From Spirochaetales bacterium Spiro_02 (GTDB lineage: Bacteria > Spirochaetota > Spirochaetia > Sphaerochaetales > Sphaerochaetaceae), in the NCBI GenBank assembly GCA_001604275.1, contig LVBD01000063.1:1-48614 (forward strand): 48,614 nt of DNA. Direction: 5' to 3'. The translations under genes and the position numbers were made by a program. This document shows, in pieces, positions 28,753 through 37,881 of this stretch. The notes under the pieces are model-generated. The model was not told the DNA's origin. It did not search any database and was given only the letters and a program-made list of their open reading frames with translations. The first letter of the stretch is position 1. Each line of letters starts with the position of its first letter.

Positions 28753-28896
28753 TGTCCCATCCTCAACATGAATCTCACAACCATTGCGCAAGAAATGCCG
28801 ATTGCTATCCCAATGGTATCAGCCCCGACATCACTCCAATCCCATCTATTTCCGACAGCTTGTGAATCACCGTATTCCTTCCCAAAAAACCTTCAT
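28749..28896 (-). pseudogene. Frameshifted small membrane protein gene
   Basis: An ATG at 28,896 with a perfect AAGGAGG site starts MKVF, then meets a stop after nine codons. One base less in the T6 run (A6 on the plus strand, 28,884-28,889) would give 48 residues, including GKEYGDSQAVGNRWDWSDVG and a C-terminal hydrophobic helix. That is clearly related to the intact protein at 27,178-27,444, minus its N-terminal helix. So it is a decayed or frameshifted paralogue, unless sequence error or +1 slippage explains it. Its stop overlaps the next start (ATGA), showing the cassette layout. Confidence 0.75.
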
Positions 28897-29273
28897 TCAC
28901 CCCTCCTTGAGACAAGTCCCCGGATATACTCCTTGGCTGCTCTTTTTGCAGCAAGGTATGCGGAAGCTTTGTCGTCGTCATCTCCGAGGTAACGTAGATA
29001 CGCCCGACTCATCTCATCGACGGTCATCGTCTCAACGAAAGGCCTTGATTCATCAGGTTCCTGAAAAATATCGTCGCTCAGTCGGTGGTATCTTTCATGC
29101 GCATATAAATAGCTACGAAGGTCTTCATCTGGTAGGTTCGAGATAAACCGTGTCCACTCGACAAGCTTGACTTGTTCGACAGCACTACGAAATTCATCAA
29201 GCGTTATTTCTTCTGAGCCAGGAAGCCCGACACCCTCATAGCAGACTCTATCCTCTCTCCTCCAATAGGGCAT
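28893..29273 (-). CDS. Phage protein of unknown function
   Basis: This 126-residue protein starts MPYWRREDRVCYEGVGLPGS at 29,273, where AGGAGG lies 5 nt upstream. The residues are highly charged and mostly helical, with an acidic stretch DDDDKAS near the C-terminus. No membrane segment or known motif is seen. It lies just after the J-like gene. It may be a tail-fibre chaperone, but that is only positional guessing. Confidence 0.65.
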   Translation of the reverse strand: MPYWRREDRVCYEGVGLPGSEEITLDEFRSAVEQVKLVEWTRFISNLPDEDLRSYLYAHERYHRLSDDIFQEPDESRPFVETMTVDEMSRAYLRYLGDDDDKASAYLAAKRAAKEYIRGLVSRRGE

Positions 29274-29284
29274 ATATCTTCCTC

Positions 29285-32200
29285 CTATGGTCTGTTGTAC
29301 CGGATGTAATCGCTTGAATCGACATAGATGCAACCATCAACCGACGACGCCAAATCCTGTGGCATATTGGGGAAACTCAACATGGCCTGAGATCCACGAT
29401 AAACTAGCAGGGTACTTGACGCATCTTGCCCGACGCCACTGCCAGAAGCCTTGACAGAGCCATAGCCGCTTATATCATCAATATCCGGTAAAAAGTCAGT
29501 AATAGAAGATATGGGATCAACGCCCCTGCTGATTGACGGTGTCATACGCCCACCGGAAGTTCTCCAGCCTGCACCCCAGCCCCACAAGAATGAATACCAC
29601 TCCGTGTGGTACCAACAACTGGATTCAATCCAAAACAAAAGAGCAACCGTGTCGTTGGTGTTTTTTCCCCAGAACTCAACCGTACATGAACAATCGGCAT
29701 TACCCCAAGAAGAAGGAAGGGAAGCCAATCCTCGAAAAACGCAATAGTATACGTTCGACTCTCCTGTAATCTCACAGATGTATTTTTGACCTTCCGTGAT
29801 TCCGGCAGATTTTGCCGCATTACAGAAACTCCATGCCATCCCGTTGCCATACGCGACATTTCCAAGGGACACCATGGTTACTCCTTTTGGAGATGGCATT
29901 GAGATGATTCCGTAGCTATTGATTTCGCCGATGAATTGCCCACCGACAGTGCTGCCTGTGATTTCACTCTCGCTGATTGCAACACCTTTCATTGCAACCG
30001 ATTCTTTCTCAATCACGATTTTATCGTCCGCAAAAACCAATGCACGTTTAGATCCGTTCTTGGCGAACTCCAGATGCATGAGGCTATCTTTATATGGATT
30101 GTTTTCGTCGATGACAGTCCCATCCTTAATGACTGCAAGATTTATCTCAGGACTGATTATCCAATCACCATTCTCATCTTTTTTGCCTCCCTCAAGGATC
30201 AGCACGATGTGATCATCTTCAACATCGCCAGTCAAAGATGGGGCTATTGTCTCGCTACCAAATCGCCTGGCTTTGTAATCCGGGATGAATGCTTCAACGA
30301 CTTTCCGAGATGACTCTTGTATTATATTTTGGCCAGGAGAAGCGTTTGGGTATCTGGAAATCCCCGGATTGAATTCTGGGATGGTGTCGGAGAGTGCATC
30401 GTAGCACTCCGGTGCGTATTCGATGGCCGTGAAACTACAAGCATGGTTGCTGTCATATGATATCTTTGTGACCATCACTTTCAGTGTCTCTGATTGGTAA
30501 TACCCGAAGCTCACCAGATCACCTTCTTCCACTGATCCTGACTCTACTGGTGTTGAGAAATATAACGTCTTCCTTGATCCAGCTTTCGTCGTCAATGGAG
30601 CACTGATCATGGCAGCCTTATTCCGGATCTGTAGTCCATAGCTCGACCCGTCTTCCATTTTCAATTCCGAATCGACTACGACAGCCGCTATATCACCATC
30701 ATCATTGGCAACAAGCCTTTTGATGCGAGCTTCCCCCAGTCCGAGCATGAAGTTGTCGTTCTCAATGAGTACCACATCTCCAGGGACACAGATGATACCC
30801 TCGATGTCAGTCTTCCATGTGTATGTCCTGCGTCGCAGATGCGTTTGCTTCAACCGTAATGCACCGAGTTTCGCGGCATGTTCAGCGCTCGTGATGCCGA
30901 TGCATGTTACTTCCAGATCATCTCCATCCTGCTCGGCATCGTAGACGATCTCATTTTCATCATTGATTGAAATCAAGCGTTCCACTTCCACATATCCAAG
31001 ATTCGCATCGACATATTTCAGTCGAAGATTCCGAACCGGATCAGCGAAAGACATCTCCATGTTGAATGCCCAAGCATTTCGAGGGGTAAACATCTGCGAG
31101 ACCAAAACATTTTCTTGGTCAATTCGAATTCCAATCAGGTTTGGAGACAACCGCAGTTCAGCCATATTGCTCTGTGCAATGTACTGACAGAGTTGCAATA
31201 CGGTATATTCGCCGGTGATCCACGCATCGCAAGTTAACGAATTGGTTTCACAGAACTCATAGAATTCTTCAAATTCCGCCCAATCTATTTGTGCATCCGA
31301 TATTGGTTTGGGATTCGCATATGGATCGGTCAACAAGTAAAGGATAGCAGATGCCGGATTCCTGGTTTCTGCTACGGCCCACGCATCCGCACCTGTTCCT
31401 GATCCCAAGTACATTCGGGTTCTCAGCGTCGCTATCACATTCAGGGAATCCACGACCCCGTTGAGCTGGTTCGTAGCCTTTATCTTCGTACTGAGAAGAC
31501 AATACCGCCCGTAATTGGGAACAGGAGACGTCTGACCGTCAGCATCAGCTGTCAGACACTGCAAGACATCCCAGTAGAGATAATCATTGATTGATGAGTT
31601 AGTGCCAACAGCAGATGTCCTTGTCACCCTGACTTCGTATTGTCCGTCATCAGCACCTGTCGGCATGATTTGAAATGATTGACGCCATTTGTCAACATTC
31701 AAGCCGATAGTCTGTTCCACGGCAATCTGCCAGGTCTCATCTGGAACTCTCCATTCAATCCGAAAACCGATGTTGTAAGTTTCCCTGTCACCATCGTCAT
31801 TGAATTTGTAGATGCCACTGGGAGCGGCCAGTCCGACACGAATCTGATAGGTACCGCTCGCAGTGTTTCTGATGACGGGAGTAGCCGTCCCGTCATTGGC
31901 AAGTTTGATGTTGATGGTAGATTCAATACATCGATATGGATAAATCGTTGCAAAGCCAGATTCATATATCACCCCATCGTATGAGGCTACCGGGGTTTCT
32001 CCAATCTTGAGGGTAGCCATATCAATGCCAACATTGTTATAGCCAAAGCAAAACAACTGGTGCAGGTACTGATCCTGTGACGCATATGATGTATATGGCA
32101 GCGCCGCTACATCTGGATACACTCGATGTCTTCCCAATAAAAGTGGTATCCTTGAATTCTGTCGAGCGGTATTCGAACTTCCCCGCAATGAAGGAGACGT

Positions 32201-32506
32201 CTGGACTTTGTCGATTGTGGGTTGGTTGAAATAACTATAGAGGGTAAAGCCCAGGGCTACTGCGCTAATGACGATACCCACTATACTCAATGCTGTCGCG
32301 AGACCACCTGGTACAATCTTGACCGTCACAAATTCGGAGGACAATTCTCTATCGATATCTAATACGAGCGAAGTTCCATCATATATGGCGGCACATGACT
32401 CATCCAACTCCAAGTTCAGAAGCAGATCGCGAGCAGTTAAACCATTGTTTAACCGCCTTGTTTCATAGTCTCCGGTGAGTATGTTCGTAATGATCCTGAC
32501 TACCAT
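29285..32506 (-). CDS. Central tail-tip protein (J-like)
   Basis: This 1,073-residue protein fits the host-specificity proteins of long-tailed phages. Near the N-terminus (about residues 70-92) there is a hydrophobic segment (TALSIVGIVISAVALGFTLY) followed by SLRGSSNTARQNSRIPLLLG, a pattern seen in tail-tip proteins of Mu-like siphophages. The middle (residues 350-650) has hub-like domains. The C-terminal part contains beta-rich modules with SDYIRYNRP at the end, which may contact the host. It follows the NlpC/P60-like gene, the expected order. Confidence 0.82.
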   Translation of the reverse strand: MVVRIITNILTGDYETRRLNNGLTARDLLLNLELDESCAAIYDGTSLVLDIDRELSSEFVTVKIVPGGLATALSIVGIVISAVALGFTLYSYFNQPTIDKVQTSPSLRGSSNTARQNSRIPLLLGRHRVYPDVAALPYTSYASQDQYLHQLFCFGYNNVGIDMATLKIGETPVASYDGVIYESGFATIYPYRCIESTINIKLANDGTATPVIRNTASGTYQIRVGLAAPSGIYKFNDDGDRETYNIGFRIEWRVPDETWQIAVEQTIGLNVDKWRQSFQIMPTGADDGQYEVRVTRTSAVGTNSSINDYLYWDVLQCLTADADGQTSPVPNYGRYCLLSTKIKATNQLNGVVDSLNVIATLRTRMYLGSGTGADAWAVAETRNPASAILYLLTDPYANPKPISDAQIDWAEFEEFYEFCETNSLTCDAWITGEYTVLQLCQYIAQSNMAELRLSPNLIGIRIDQENVLVSQMFTPRNAWAFNMEMSFADPVRNLRLKYVDANLGYVEVERLISINDENEIVYDAEQDGDDLEVTCIGITSAEHAAKLGALRLKQTHLRRRTYTWKTDIEGIICVPGDVVLIENDNFMLGLGEARIKRLVANDDGDIAAVVVDSELKMEDGSSYGLQIRNKAAMISAPLTTKAGSRKTLYFSTPVESGSVEEGDLVSFGYYQSETLKVMVTKISYDSNHACSFTAIEYAPECYDALSDTIPEFNPGISRYPNASPGQNIIQESSRKVVEAFIPDYKARRFGSETIAPSLTGDVEDDHIVLILEGGKKDENGDWIISPEINLAVIKDGTVIDENNPYKDSLMHLEFAKNGSKRALVFADDKIVIEKESVAMKGVAISESEITGSTVGGQFIGEINSYGIISMPSPKGVTMVSLGNVAYGNGMAWSFCNAAKSAGITEGQKYICEITGESNVYYCVFRGLASLPSSWGNADCSCTVEFWGKNTNDTVALLFWIESSCWYHTEWYSFLWGWGAGWRTSGGRMTPSISRGVDPISSITDFLPDIDDISGYGSVKASGSGVGQDASSTLLVYRGSQAMLSFPNMPQDLASSVDGCIYVDSSDYIRYNRP

Positions 32507-32535
32507 GGATTCATGATAGCTTTTCTCAACAAGCC

Positions 32536-32883
32536 TTAATCTAAGGGTTTATAGAGACCTAGGATCAAGTGACGGATCCGATGGTATGGTTCGCACAAGG
32601 CTCCCCGTCTCGTCATATGCAAGACGCCCCCCTTGTAATAGATTCCGACATGAGGTATGGGCTCGAACGATCGTATCTGGACTATACAGAAATCTTCAGG
32701 TTTATCAAGTTGTCGGAATACTTTCATGGCATGTGGGAGAGTGGAGGGAACATCCGGAAAGAATGGAAGATCCCTTCCGATTTCGTCATGATAGCACAGA
32801 CCGACGAGCCCCCAGCAATCTGTTCCGTCACGGCTACGACCTCCAGGTAGATAAGGGATGGCAACATAGTCCTCCATCTTCAT
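32536..32883 (-). CDS. NlpC/P60-like tail-tip peptidase
   Basis: This 115-residue protein has GTDCWGLVGLCYHDEIG (active-site Cys at residue 23) and PIPHVGIYY (His at about residue 78), the Cys-His pair of NlpC/P60 peptidases. In siphophages such a domain at the tail tip cuts peptidoglycan at DNA entry. It lies between the L-like protein and J, as in lambda K/I. It is compact but probably complete. Confidence 0.82.
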   Translation of the reverse strand: MKMEDYVAIPYLPGGRSRDGTDCWGLVGLCYHDEIGRDLPFFPDVPSTLPHAMKVFRQLDKPEDFCIVQIRSFEPIPHVGIYYKGGVLHMTRRGALCEPYHRIRHLILGLYKPLD

Positions 32884-33344
32884 CCAAATACCCCTGGAAA
32901 CAACAGATTCGTGTAACTGTCTTTCGATGCGGTATAGTTGAGAAACCCTTGCCGTGTCAGTTCGAGCGTCGCTTTACCTGATGCAGAATCTTTCTTGAAG
33001 GAATCAAGAGAATACGAGTATGGTCCGTCGATCCTGATGGAGGGCTGGTCCAATCTGATACAAGAGAGTGTTACTGTCACTCCGGAAGTTACCTGTTGTA
33101 ATGCCCATGCCAACGTCCGATCGACATCATCAATTGTAATCTGCGCAGAGTCATCTTCTGAAGAACTGTCGGGAGGTGTGAATGAGAAATCCCGAGCGAC
33201 AAAAGTTTCTCCGGATACAACGATGTCTTCTGTATTGGCTACATACAGCATTGGGACATCCCAGGAAGCGTGTTCTATACGAAGAATGTTGCCGAATACT
33301 GCTGTGGTTTGTGGCAAATACAGTTCCTTCAATGCTTCGCTCAT
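32880..33344 (-). CDS. Minor tail protein, lambda L-like (DUF1833/DUF2163 type)
   Basis: This 154-residue protein begins MSEALKELYLPQTTAVFGNI and has a beta-rich middle (FSFTPPDSSSEDDSAQITID; TVTLSCIRLDQPSIRIDGPY) that resembles the tail-hub adaptor family. Overlaps of 4 bp with both neighbours show translation coupling. The position between the tail-tip initiator (M-like) and NlpC supports the hub assignment. The exact family name is not certain. Confidence 0.7.
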   Translation of the reverse strand: MSEALKELYLPQTTAVFGNILRIEHASWDVPMLYVANTEDIVVSGETFVARDFSFTPPDSSSEDDSAQITIDDVDRTLAWALQQVTSGVTVTLSCIRLDQPSIRIDGPYSYSLDSFKKDSASGKATLELTRQGFLNYTASKDSYTNLLFPGVFG

Positions 33345-33691
33345 GGCAACAACTCCAATTCCAATGTCAGTTTCCAGATTCCTTCATCAACTCTAGTCTT
33401 CTTGGGCAACTCGCGGAATCTACATTCCCGCCAATCCTGTTCCTGATCAAAATCCGGGAATAAGAAACTGTCAGCTCCATCCGAAATATAGTTGTGAAGG
33501 AAGTCTTCGAATACCGCAAGCTGTTCGTCTGAGAATTCGACCTCTCCGCTTATATATAATGAGGACGCTGTTGTAAGTCTCCTGACCTTAGCGGGACCTC
33601 GCTCCATCTCCGTACGCAGGAGATTATCCTGTCGTTGGCTAGACCATCCAAGGTGGATGAGCGGTAAAATTTCCAATGGATACTTATGCAT
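33341..33691 (-). CDS. Minor tail protein, lambda M-like
   Basis: This 116-residue protein (MHKYPLEILPLIHLGWSSQR) contains an FLFPDFDQEQDWRECRFREL segment and a beta-rich ending (GIWKLTLELELL), a pattern found in phage minor tail proteins just downstream of the tape measure. It overlaps the tape-measure stop by 8 bp. It probably closes the tail tip around the tape measure. Confidence 0.7.
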   Translation of the reverse strand: MHKYPLEILPLIHLGWSSQRQDNLLRTEMERGPAKVRRLTTASSLYISGEVEFSDEQLAVFEDFLHNYISDGADSFLFPDFDQEQDWRECRFRELPKKTRVDEGIWKLTLELELLP

Positions 33692-36600
33692 TGCGTCCTA
33701 CCCTCCTCAATCCGAATCTGCTGGCCAATGAACTGTCATAGCGTCCTGCCGATATCTGTTTCTCGACGACCTTGCCGATCGTGATCTGTATCTCTCGTTC
33801 GTCATCTACCGTAGAGGTCTCCTCGGTAGAGACCTCGGCGGAAGTATTGTTGATGATTGTGATCTGTACGTTCGACGTGCCACCTCCGATCGATACATCG
33901 CCATCGCGAACACTTTGAGCATACGTCTTGGGTACGATCATCTCACCTCGGTGTATCTGGGCAATCATATCTTCCGGTACCTCGGAAACACCGACTGCAA
34001 AAGATGGTAGGGGTTCTGCAGAGATTGCTGCAATCTGCAAAGCTCCTGTCGTAGCTGCCGAAGCAGACAATGCGACACCGGCCCAACCACCAGGATCCGC
34101 CAGGTATCGGATGACAGCTGCAGCCGTATCAATCACAGCTTGGAATATCTTGATGTTGCGCTCGCGTTCAGCCTGCTCCCTCTGAAGTTTCTTTTTCTTT
34201 TCGTCTGCCTCTTCCTCGATTCTCAGCCGTTCTATTGCTTCAGCCTTCTCTTGTGCCGTTTCGGCATCTCCAGTTTTGACGGCTTCATCGTATTCGCGTT
34301 GCAGAGTTTCCATTTCCGTTTCTTCTGCAATACCGAGGGCCTCGAGCTGTGCTTCCATCTGGCGATCTATCTCTTCAAGTTGAGCTTCGGTCTGAGCCGA
34401 CCACAAGTCGCTGAGCGCACTTGTGAGATCCGTCGCGAAGTTCGCAACCTCATCAAGAGCCTCCAGCCAGAAATCCTTGACCTTCTCAGCTTGCTCCTTG
34501 TGGAGTTTTTCTTCTTCGTTCGCATAGTACTTGCTGAGATCATCCATTTCCTTCTGAGTCGCAGTATGGTTGGCTACCTTCTGCTTCATGGATTTGATTG
34601 CTTCGTCGCGTTCCGTGTGCAACAGGCCTATGCGGATATCCGTCGCCGCCTTGAATGATCCGACATCTTCCAGATCAGATGCTTGCCGTTCCAAAATGCT
34701 TGACCGTTGCTCCTCAAGCATCTTTTTCATCTCTTTCGCAGTCTCTTTACGGGCATTGGAGAGTTCCTGATTCTTTTCACGTTCGAGTTCAATCTCCTGC
34801 TCGGCAGTTATACGGTCGTATGCAATCAGATCATCGTTTGTCGCCCGATTGTCTGCAACCTTCTTCTCAAGCTCGACTCGTTCAGCTGCCCGTGTTGCCT
34901 GGAGTACCTCAATCCTTTTCTGGTACGCGGCCTCGATATGACCGTTGGATTCCAGTTCAGATGCGAGGGCTTCTTTGATTGCATTTTCTTGTGTGAGCAC
35001 CGCTTGTTCTGTGGCATCGGCACTTGATTTTCGAGCCGCGGCAAGTTTGCGATTCTTCTCTTCTTCCAAAGCGACCTCTTGGGCATCCGAGACCTTGTCA
35101 AAAGCATCAAGTTCCTCCTGTGTCGCCTTCCTGTCTGCAACCTGCTGAGCAAGAATCTCCCGTTCGGCGGCACGTTCTTGCCGCAAGACCTGAAGTCGGA
35201 TTGTGTAAGCAGCCTGGATATATCCAGACGATTCCAAGTCTGACGCGATCGCCTGTTGACGAATTGCCTCTTGGCTTCTGATCGAAGTGGCTATCTCGTT
35301 TTCCAAATCGCGTTCAGAGTCGACACGATCTTGTGCAATCTGTTTTTTCTTTTTCGAATAGACTTCATCAAGGGCAAGCAGTTCCTGATTCGCAGTTTGA
35401 TTTTCTTTAATCCTATTCCTCAGAGCAGTAATCGACATGGAGTTGACGTCCTCGTCAGACTTGATGAGCCCGGCATCGGTGGACAACTTGCGAATAGCAG
35501 CTTCCTGTTCTTCTCTCAGCAAAACGCTTCGTAATACAGATGCTTGTTTGAAATCGCCTGCCTGTTCTGCCTGATCAGCTTTCAGTTCAGCCAGTTGTGT
35601 CCGCCATTCGCGACTTGCATAGGAGGCTTTCTTTGTCGCCTCAGTGTTGGCGCTGACCTCAGAGGTGTTGACCTTCAGTTTGTCCGCCATCACCATGATT
35701 TCATCATACAAGGCTTTGTCGGTCAGGCGCCAGGTCTCAAGGCTGATTGCACCCACATTGTAAGCTTGTGCGATTGCGATCACAGCCTGTTGATGAGGCT
35801 CCATCGCCTGAGCAATACTTGCTTCGGAAGTCTGCATCGTCTTTGCATACTGTACCTGCCAGCGTTGCAACTCCTGTGCAATCTGTTCCCCAGTCAGGTG
35901 TGTATTGTTCAAGATGACCTTTGCTTGTTCCAAAGCTCTTTTATAGGCCATTCCCTGGGCATCCAACGTGGCTCCATCCAGAGCATCGAGTGCAGCCGAT
36001 ACTCCCCCGACGCCTTGTTCCAGTGCAAGGGAATACGCGTCGAAGGCTCCCGCTGCTGCTGCATATTGGGATCGGGTGGTTGCGATCTTGTCCGTCTGAT
36101 CCTTCAGGAGAGTGGACACCTCCTTCATCTGCTGGACAGCCTGCAACCCGAGGACCTGCTTCCGAGCCTCAAGCAATGCCAGCTCCTGTGATGTGAGATT
36201 GCTCGTGTCTGTCGTGAGTTGTTTGGTAATTTGGGCATACTCGCCGCTTGTAGATGACAGCGCCCCTACAGCAGTCGAGAGCCTGGCTGATGTATTCTCA
36301 GCATTGGACATGCCGACCGTGAAAGCCCCGATTGCGCCGACGACCACACCTACAGGACCACCGATTGCGACGATGGCCGCCGCCAAAACTCCCAAGGAAA
36401 CAATGAGGGTCTGCGTGTCGTCATCAAGGCCGTTGAATCCGTTAGCGAGATCCAGTGCGATTCCCAAGAGATCCGTCGCAGCAGGGATCAAAGCGTCGCC
36501 TAGTTCCGCCTTCAGGTCGACAAGGGTTTGCAGAAGCCCCTGTGAGGTATTCGCAAAACTATCTGATGTCAAAGCCGCATCGCCCAGCTTATAATTGTAA

Positions 36601-37265
36601 TCCGACCAAAGCTGAATCTCTTGATGAAGTGCATTCTTTGACTGCGATACGATGCCGGAGAGGACGGCTTCCTGCTTCTCAAGGTTGGACATCTCAAGCC
36701 AAGTCTTATTGATGGCCTTTGCATATTCTCCCTGGTTGATGGTTTCGACAGACAGCGAAACGCCAAGGCGACGCAAGGCTTCGAATTGGTATGCAAGTCC
36801 GCTCTGCATCGAGGCCATCGCCTCTGCAACTGGTACGTTGGAGAATGAAGCCAGGTCGTTCGTGATTCCTACGACAGCCTGGGAATATTTGACCGCTTGT
36901 TCAATAGTGTCACCATAGCCAGTGCGAAGGTCCTGTTGAGTAGCCAGGAACTCCTTTGTTGCAATGATTCCGCGGCTGGTTGCCTCCGCATATGTCTTTG
37001 TCCATGCGTCTGCTTCGGTCTCGATACCTTTGAAGACGGTGTTGAACTTGTTCTCTAGTTCCTCAGCCCGGCTTGCAGCTTCCATCAGGCTTTTGATGAA
37101 AACAGCACTTATGACTGTCGTCGATACCTTACGAAGCTTAGTACCCAACTGCTCGATTGCCGTACCGGTCTTCGTGATTTGTGCCCGTGAACGTTCCATG
37201 TTCGTAATGAGAGCTGTCGTGTCGCCCGTGATCTTGTAGATGAGGGTTCCTATGATATTGTCCAT
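33684..37265 (-). CDS. Tape measure protein
   Basis: This 1,193-residue protein sets tail length in a non-contractile tail. It has an N-terminal coiled region, a hydrophobic stretch near residues 285-318 (SLGVLAAAIVAIGGPVGVVV), a large helical middle rich in Glu, Lys and Ala, and the typical C-terminal FAVGVSEVPEDMIAQIHRGE. About four degenerate repeats of 90-110 residues start near residues 565, 675, 765 and 860 (for example SDLESSGYIQAAYTIRLQVL, SELESNGHIEAAYQKRIEVL). At roughly 1.5 angstrom per residue the family rule predicts a tail near 180 nm. Confidence 0.93.
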   Translation of the reverse strand: MDNIIGTLIYKITGDTTALITNMERSRAQITKTGTAIEQLGTKLRKVSTTVISAVFIKSLMEAASRAEELENKFNTVFKGIETEADAWTKTYAEATSRGIIATKEFLATQQDLRTGYGDTIEQAVKYSQAVVGITNDLASFSNVPVAEAMASMQSGLAYQFEALRRLGVSLSVETINQGEYAKAINKTWLEMSNLEKQEAVLSGIVSQSKNALHQEIQLWSDYNYKLGDAALTSDSFANTSQGLLQTLVDLKAELGDALIPAATDLLGIALDLANGFNGLDDDTQTLIVSLGVLAAAIVAIGGPVGVVVGAIGAFTVGMSNAENTSARLSTAVGALSSTSGEYAQITKQLTTDTSNLTSQELALLEARKQVLGLQAVQQMKEVSTLLKDQTDKIATTRSQYAAAAGAFDAYSLALEQGVGGVSAALDALDGATLDAQGMAYKRALEQAKVILNNTHLTGEQIAQELQRWQVQYAKTMQTSEASIAQAMEPHQQAVIAIAQAYNVGAISLETWRLTDKALYDEIMVMADKLKVNTSEVSANTEATKKASYASREWRTQLAELKADQAEQAGDFKQASVLRSVLLREEQEAAIRKLSTDAGLIKSDEDVNSMSITALRNRIKENQTANQELLALDEVYSKKKKQIAQDRVDSERDLENEIATSIRSQEAIRQQAIASDLESSGYIQAAYTIRLQVLRQERAAEREILAQQVADRKATQEELDAFDKVSDAQEVALEEEKNRKLAAARKSSADATEQAVLTQENAIKEALASELESNGHIEAAYQKRIEVLQATRAAERVELEKKVADNRATNDDLIAYDRITAEQEIELEREKNQELSNARKETAKEMKKMLEEQRSSILERQASDLEDVGSFKAATDIRIGLLHTERDEAIKSMKQKVANHTATQKEMDDLSKYYANEEEKLHKEQAEKVKDFWLEALDEVANFATDLTSALSDLWSAQTEAQLEEIDRQMEAQLEALGIAEETEMETLQREYDEAVKTGDAETAQEKAEAIERLRIEEEADEKKKKLQREQAERERNIKIFQAVIDTAAAVIRYLADPGGWAGVALSASAATTGALQIAAISAEPLPSFAVGVSEVPEDMIAQIHRGEMIVPKTYAQSVRDGDVSIGGGTSNVQITIINNTSAEVSTEETSTVDDEREIQITIGKVVEKQISAGRYDSSLASRFGLRRVGRNA

Positions 37266-37528
37266 TATCCTTTCCTTCTGAGCACCCCGTCAGCCTCTGC
37301 AGCATCAAGGTTGTGGGATTTCTTGGAGGATATCCAGCAAGCGGCATAGAGCTTGGGATCCATCATCCCAACTAGCTTGTTGATATCCCAAGTGTCCATC
37401 TCCAAGAAAAAATAGTCGGGTGTGATATAGGACCACTCCCGACAGACAGCTGCACACAACCGGTCATAATCCAGCGTTTTCTGTACGTTTACTTTTTTTT
37501 TACAGAAGGGGCATCCTTGGACAAGCAT
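37265..37528 (-). CDS. Tail assembly chaperone, frameshift extension (gpT-like)
   Basis: This frame continues the chaperone at 37,489-37,878 in the -1 frame, adding about 75 residues after the A9 run (VNVQKTLDYDRLCAAVCREW). The ATG at 37,528 is inside the upstream gene and has no ribosome binding site, so I read it as the T part of a G-T fusion of about 204 residues. It overlaps the tape-measure start by one base. Expression would need the frameshift. Confidence 0.85.
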   Translation of the reverse strand: MLVQGCPFCKKKVNVQKTLDYDRLCAAVCREWSYITPDYFFLEMDTWDINKLVGMMDPKLYAACWISSKKSHNLDAAEADGVLRRKG

Positions 37529-37878
37529 GTCTCGATGAAAGCCCGCACATCCGTATCATCGGTATTGTTCTGCCACCAAGTCTTGTCATACTCATATCCG
37601 TTGCGCGATAAGATCAATGAGAGCAACTGGTCATAGAGTGTCTCGCGATCCGACTGAAATTCGTCGACATCATCCTTGAGCATCTTGATGGATTCATCAT
37701 CAGGATTGTCAGAAACCTCCCCGGTACGTTTCAGGAGCTCGCCCATCCTCTTCAGATGATTCGCATACATGACGCGTACTGCGGTCACGACACGACTGAT
37801 TTTGAAGGTCTGATCCGCAATGGTGATCTTGGCCGTGACACATTGGTCACGGCCATTGAGATCGAATACTCTCTCCAT
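37489..37878 (-). CDS. Tail assembly chaperone (gpG-like)
   Basis: This 129-residue protein (MERVFDLNGRDQCVTAKITI) sits between the tail tube and tape measure genes, where siphophages encode the G chaperone. It ends SVKKK at a TAA. The last codons are GTA AAA AAA AAG TAA, so a run of nine A followed by G (37,493-37,501) forms a slippery site for -1 frameshifting into the next frame. In lambda this gives a fixed minor proportion of gpGT. Confidence 0.88.
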   Translation of the reverse strand: MERVFDLNGRDQCVTAKITIADQTFKISRVVTAVRVMYANHLKRMGELLKRTGEVSDNPDDESIKMLKDDVDEFQSDRETLYDQLLSLILSRNGYEYDKTWWQNNTDDTDVRAFIETCLSKDAPSVKKK

Positions 37879-37881
37879 CGA

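Noticed and set aside
32430-32455. Inverted GTTAAAC/GTTTAAC pair as a further regulator site
   Set aside because: It lies within the coding region of the J-like gene and is isolated; chance occurrence is likely.
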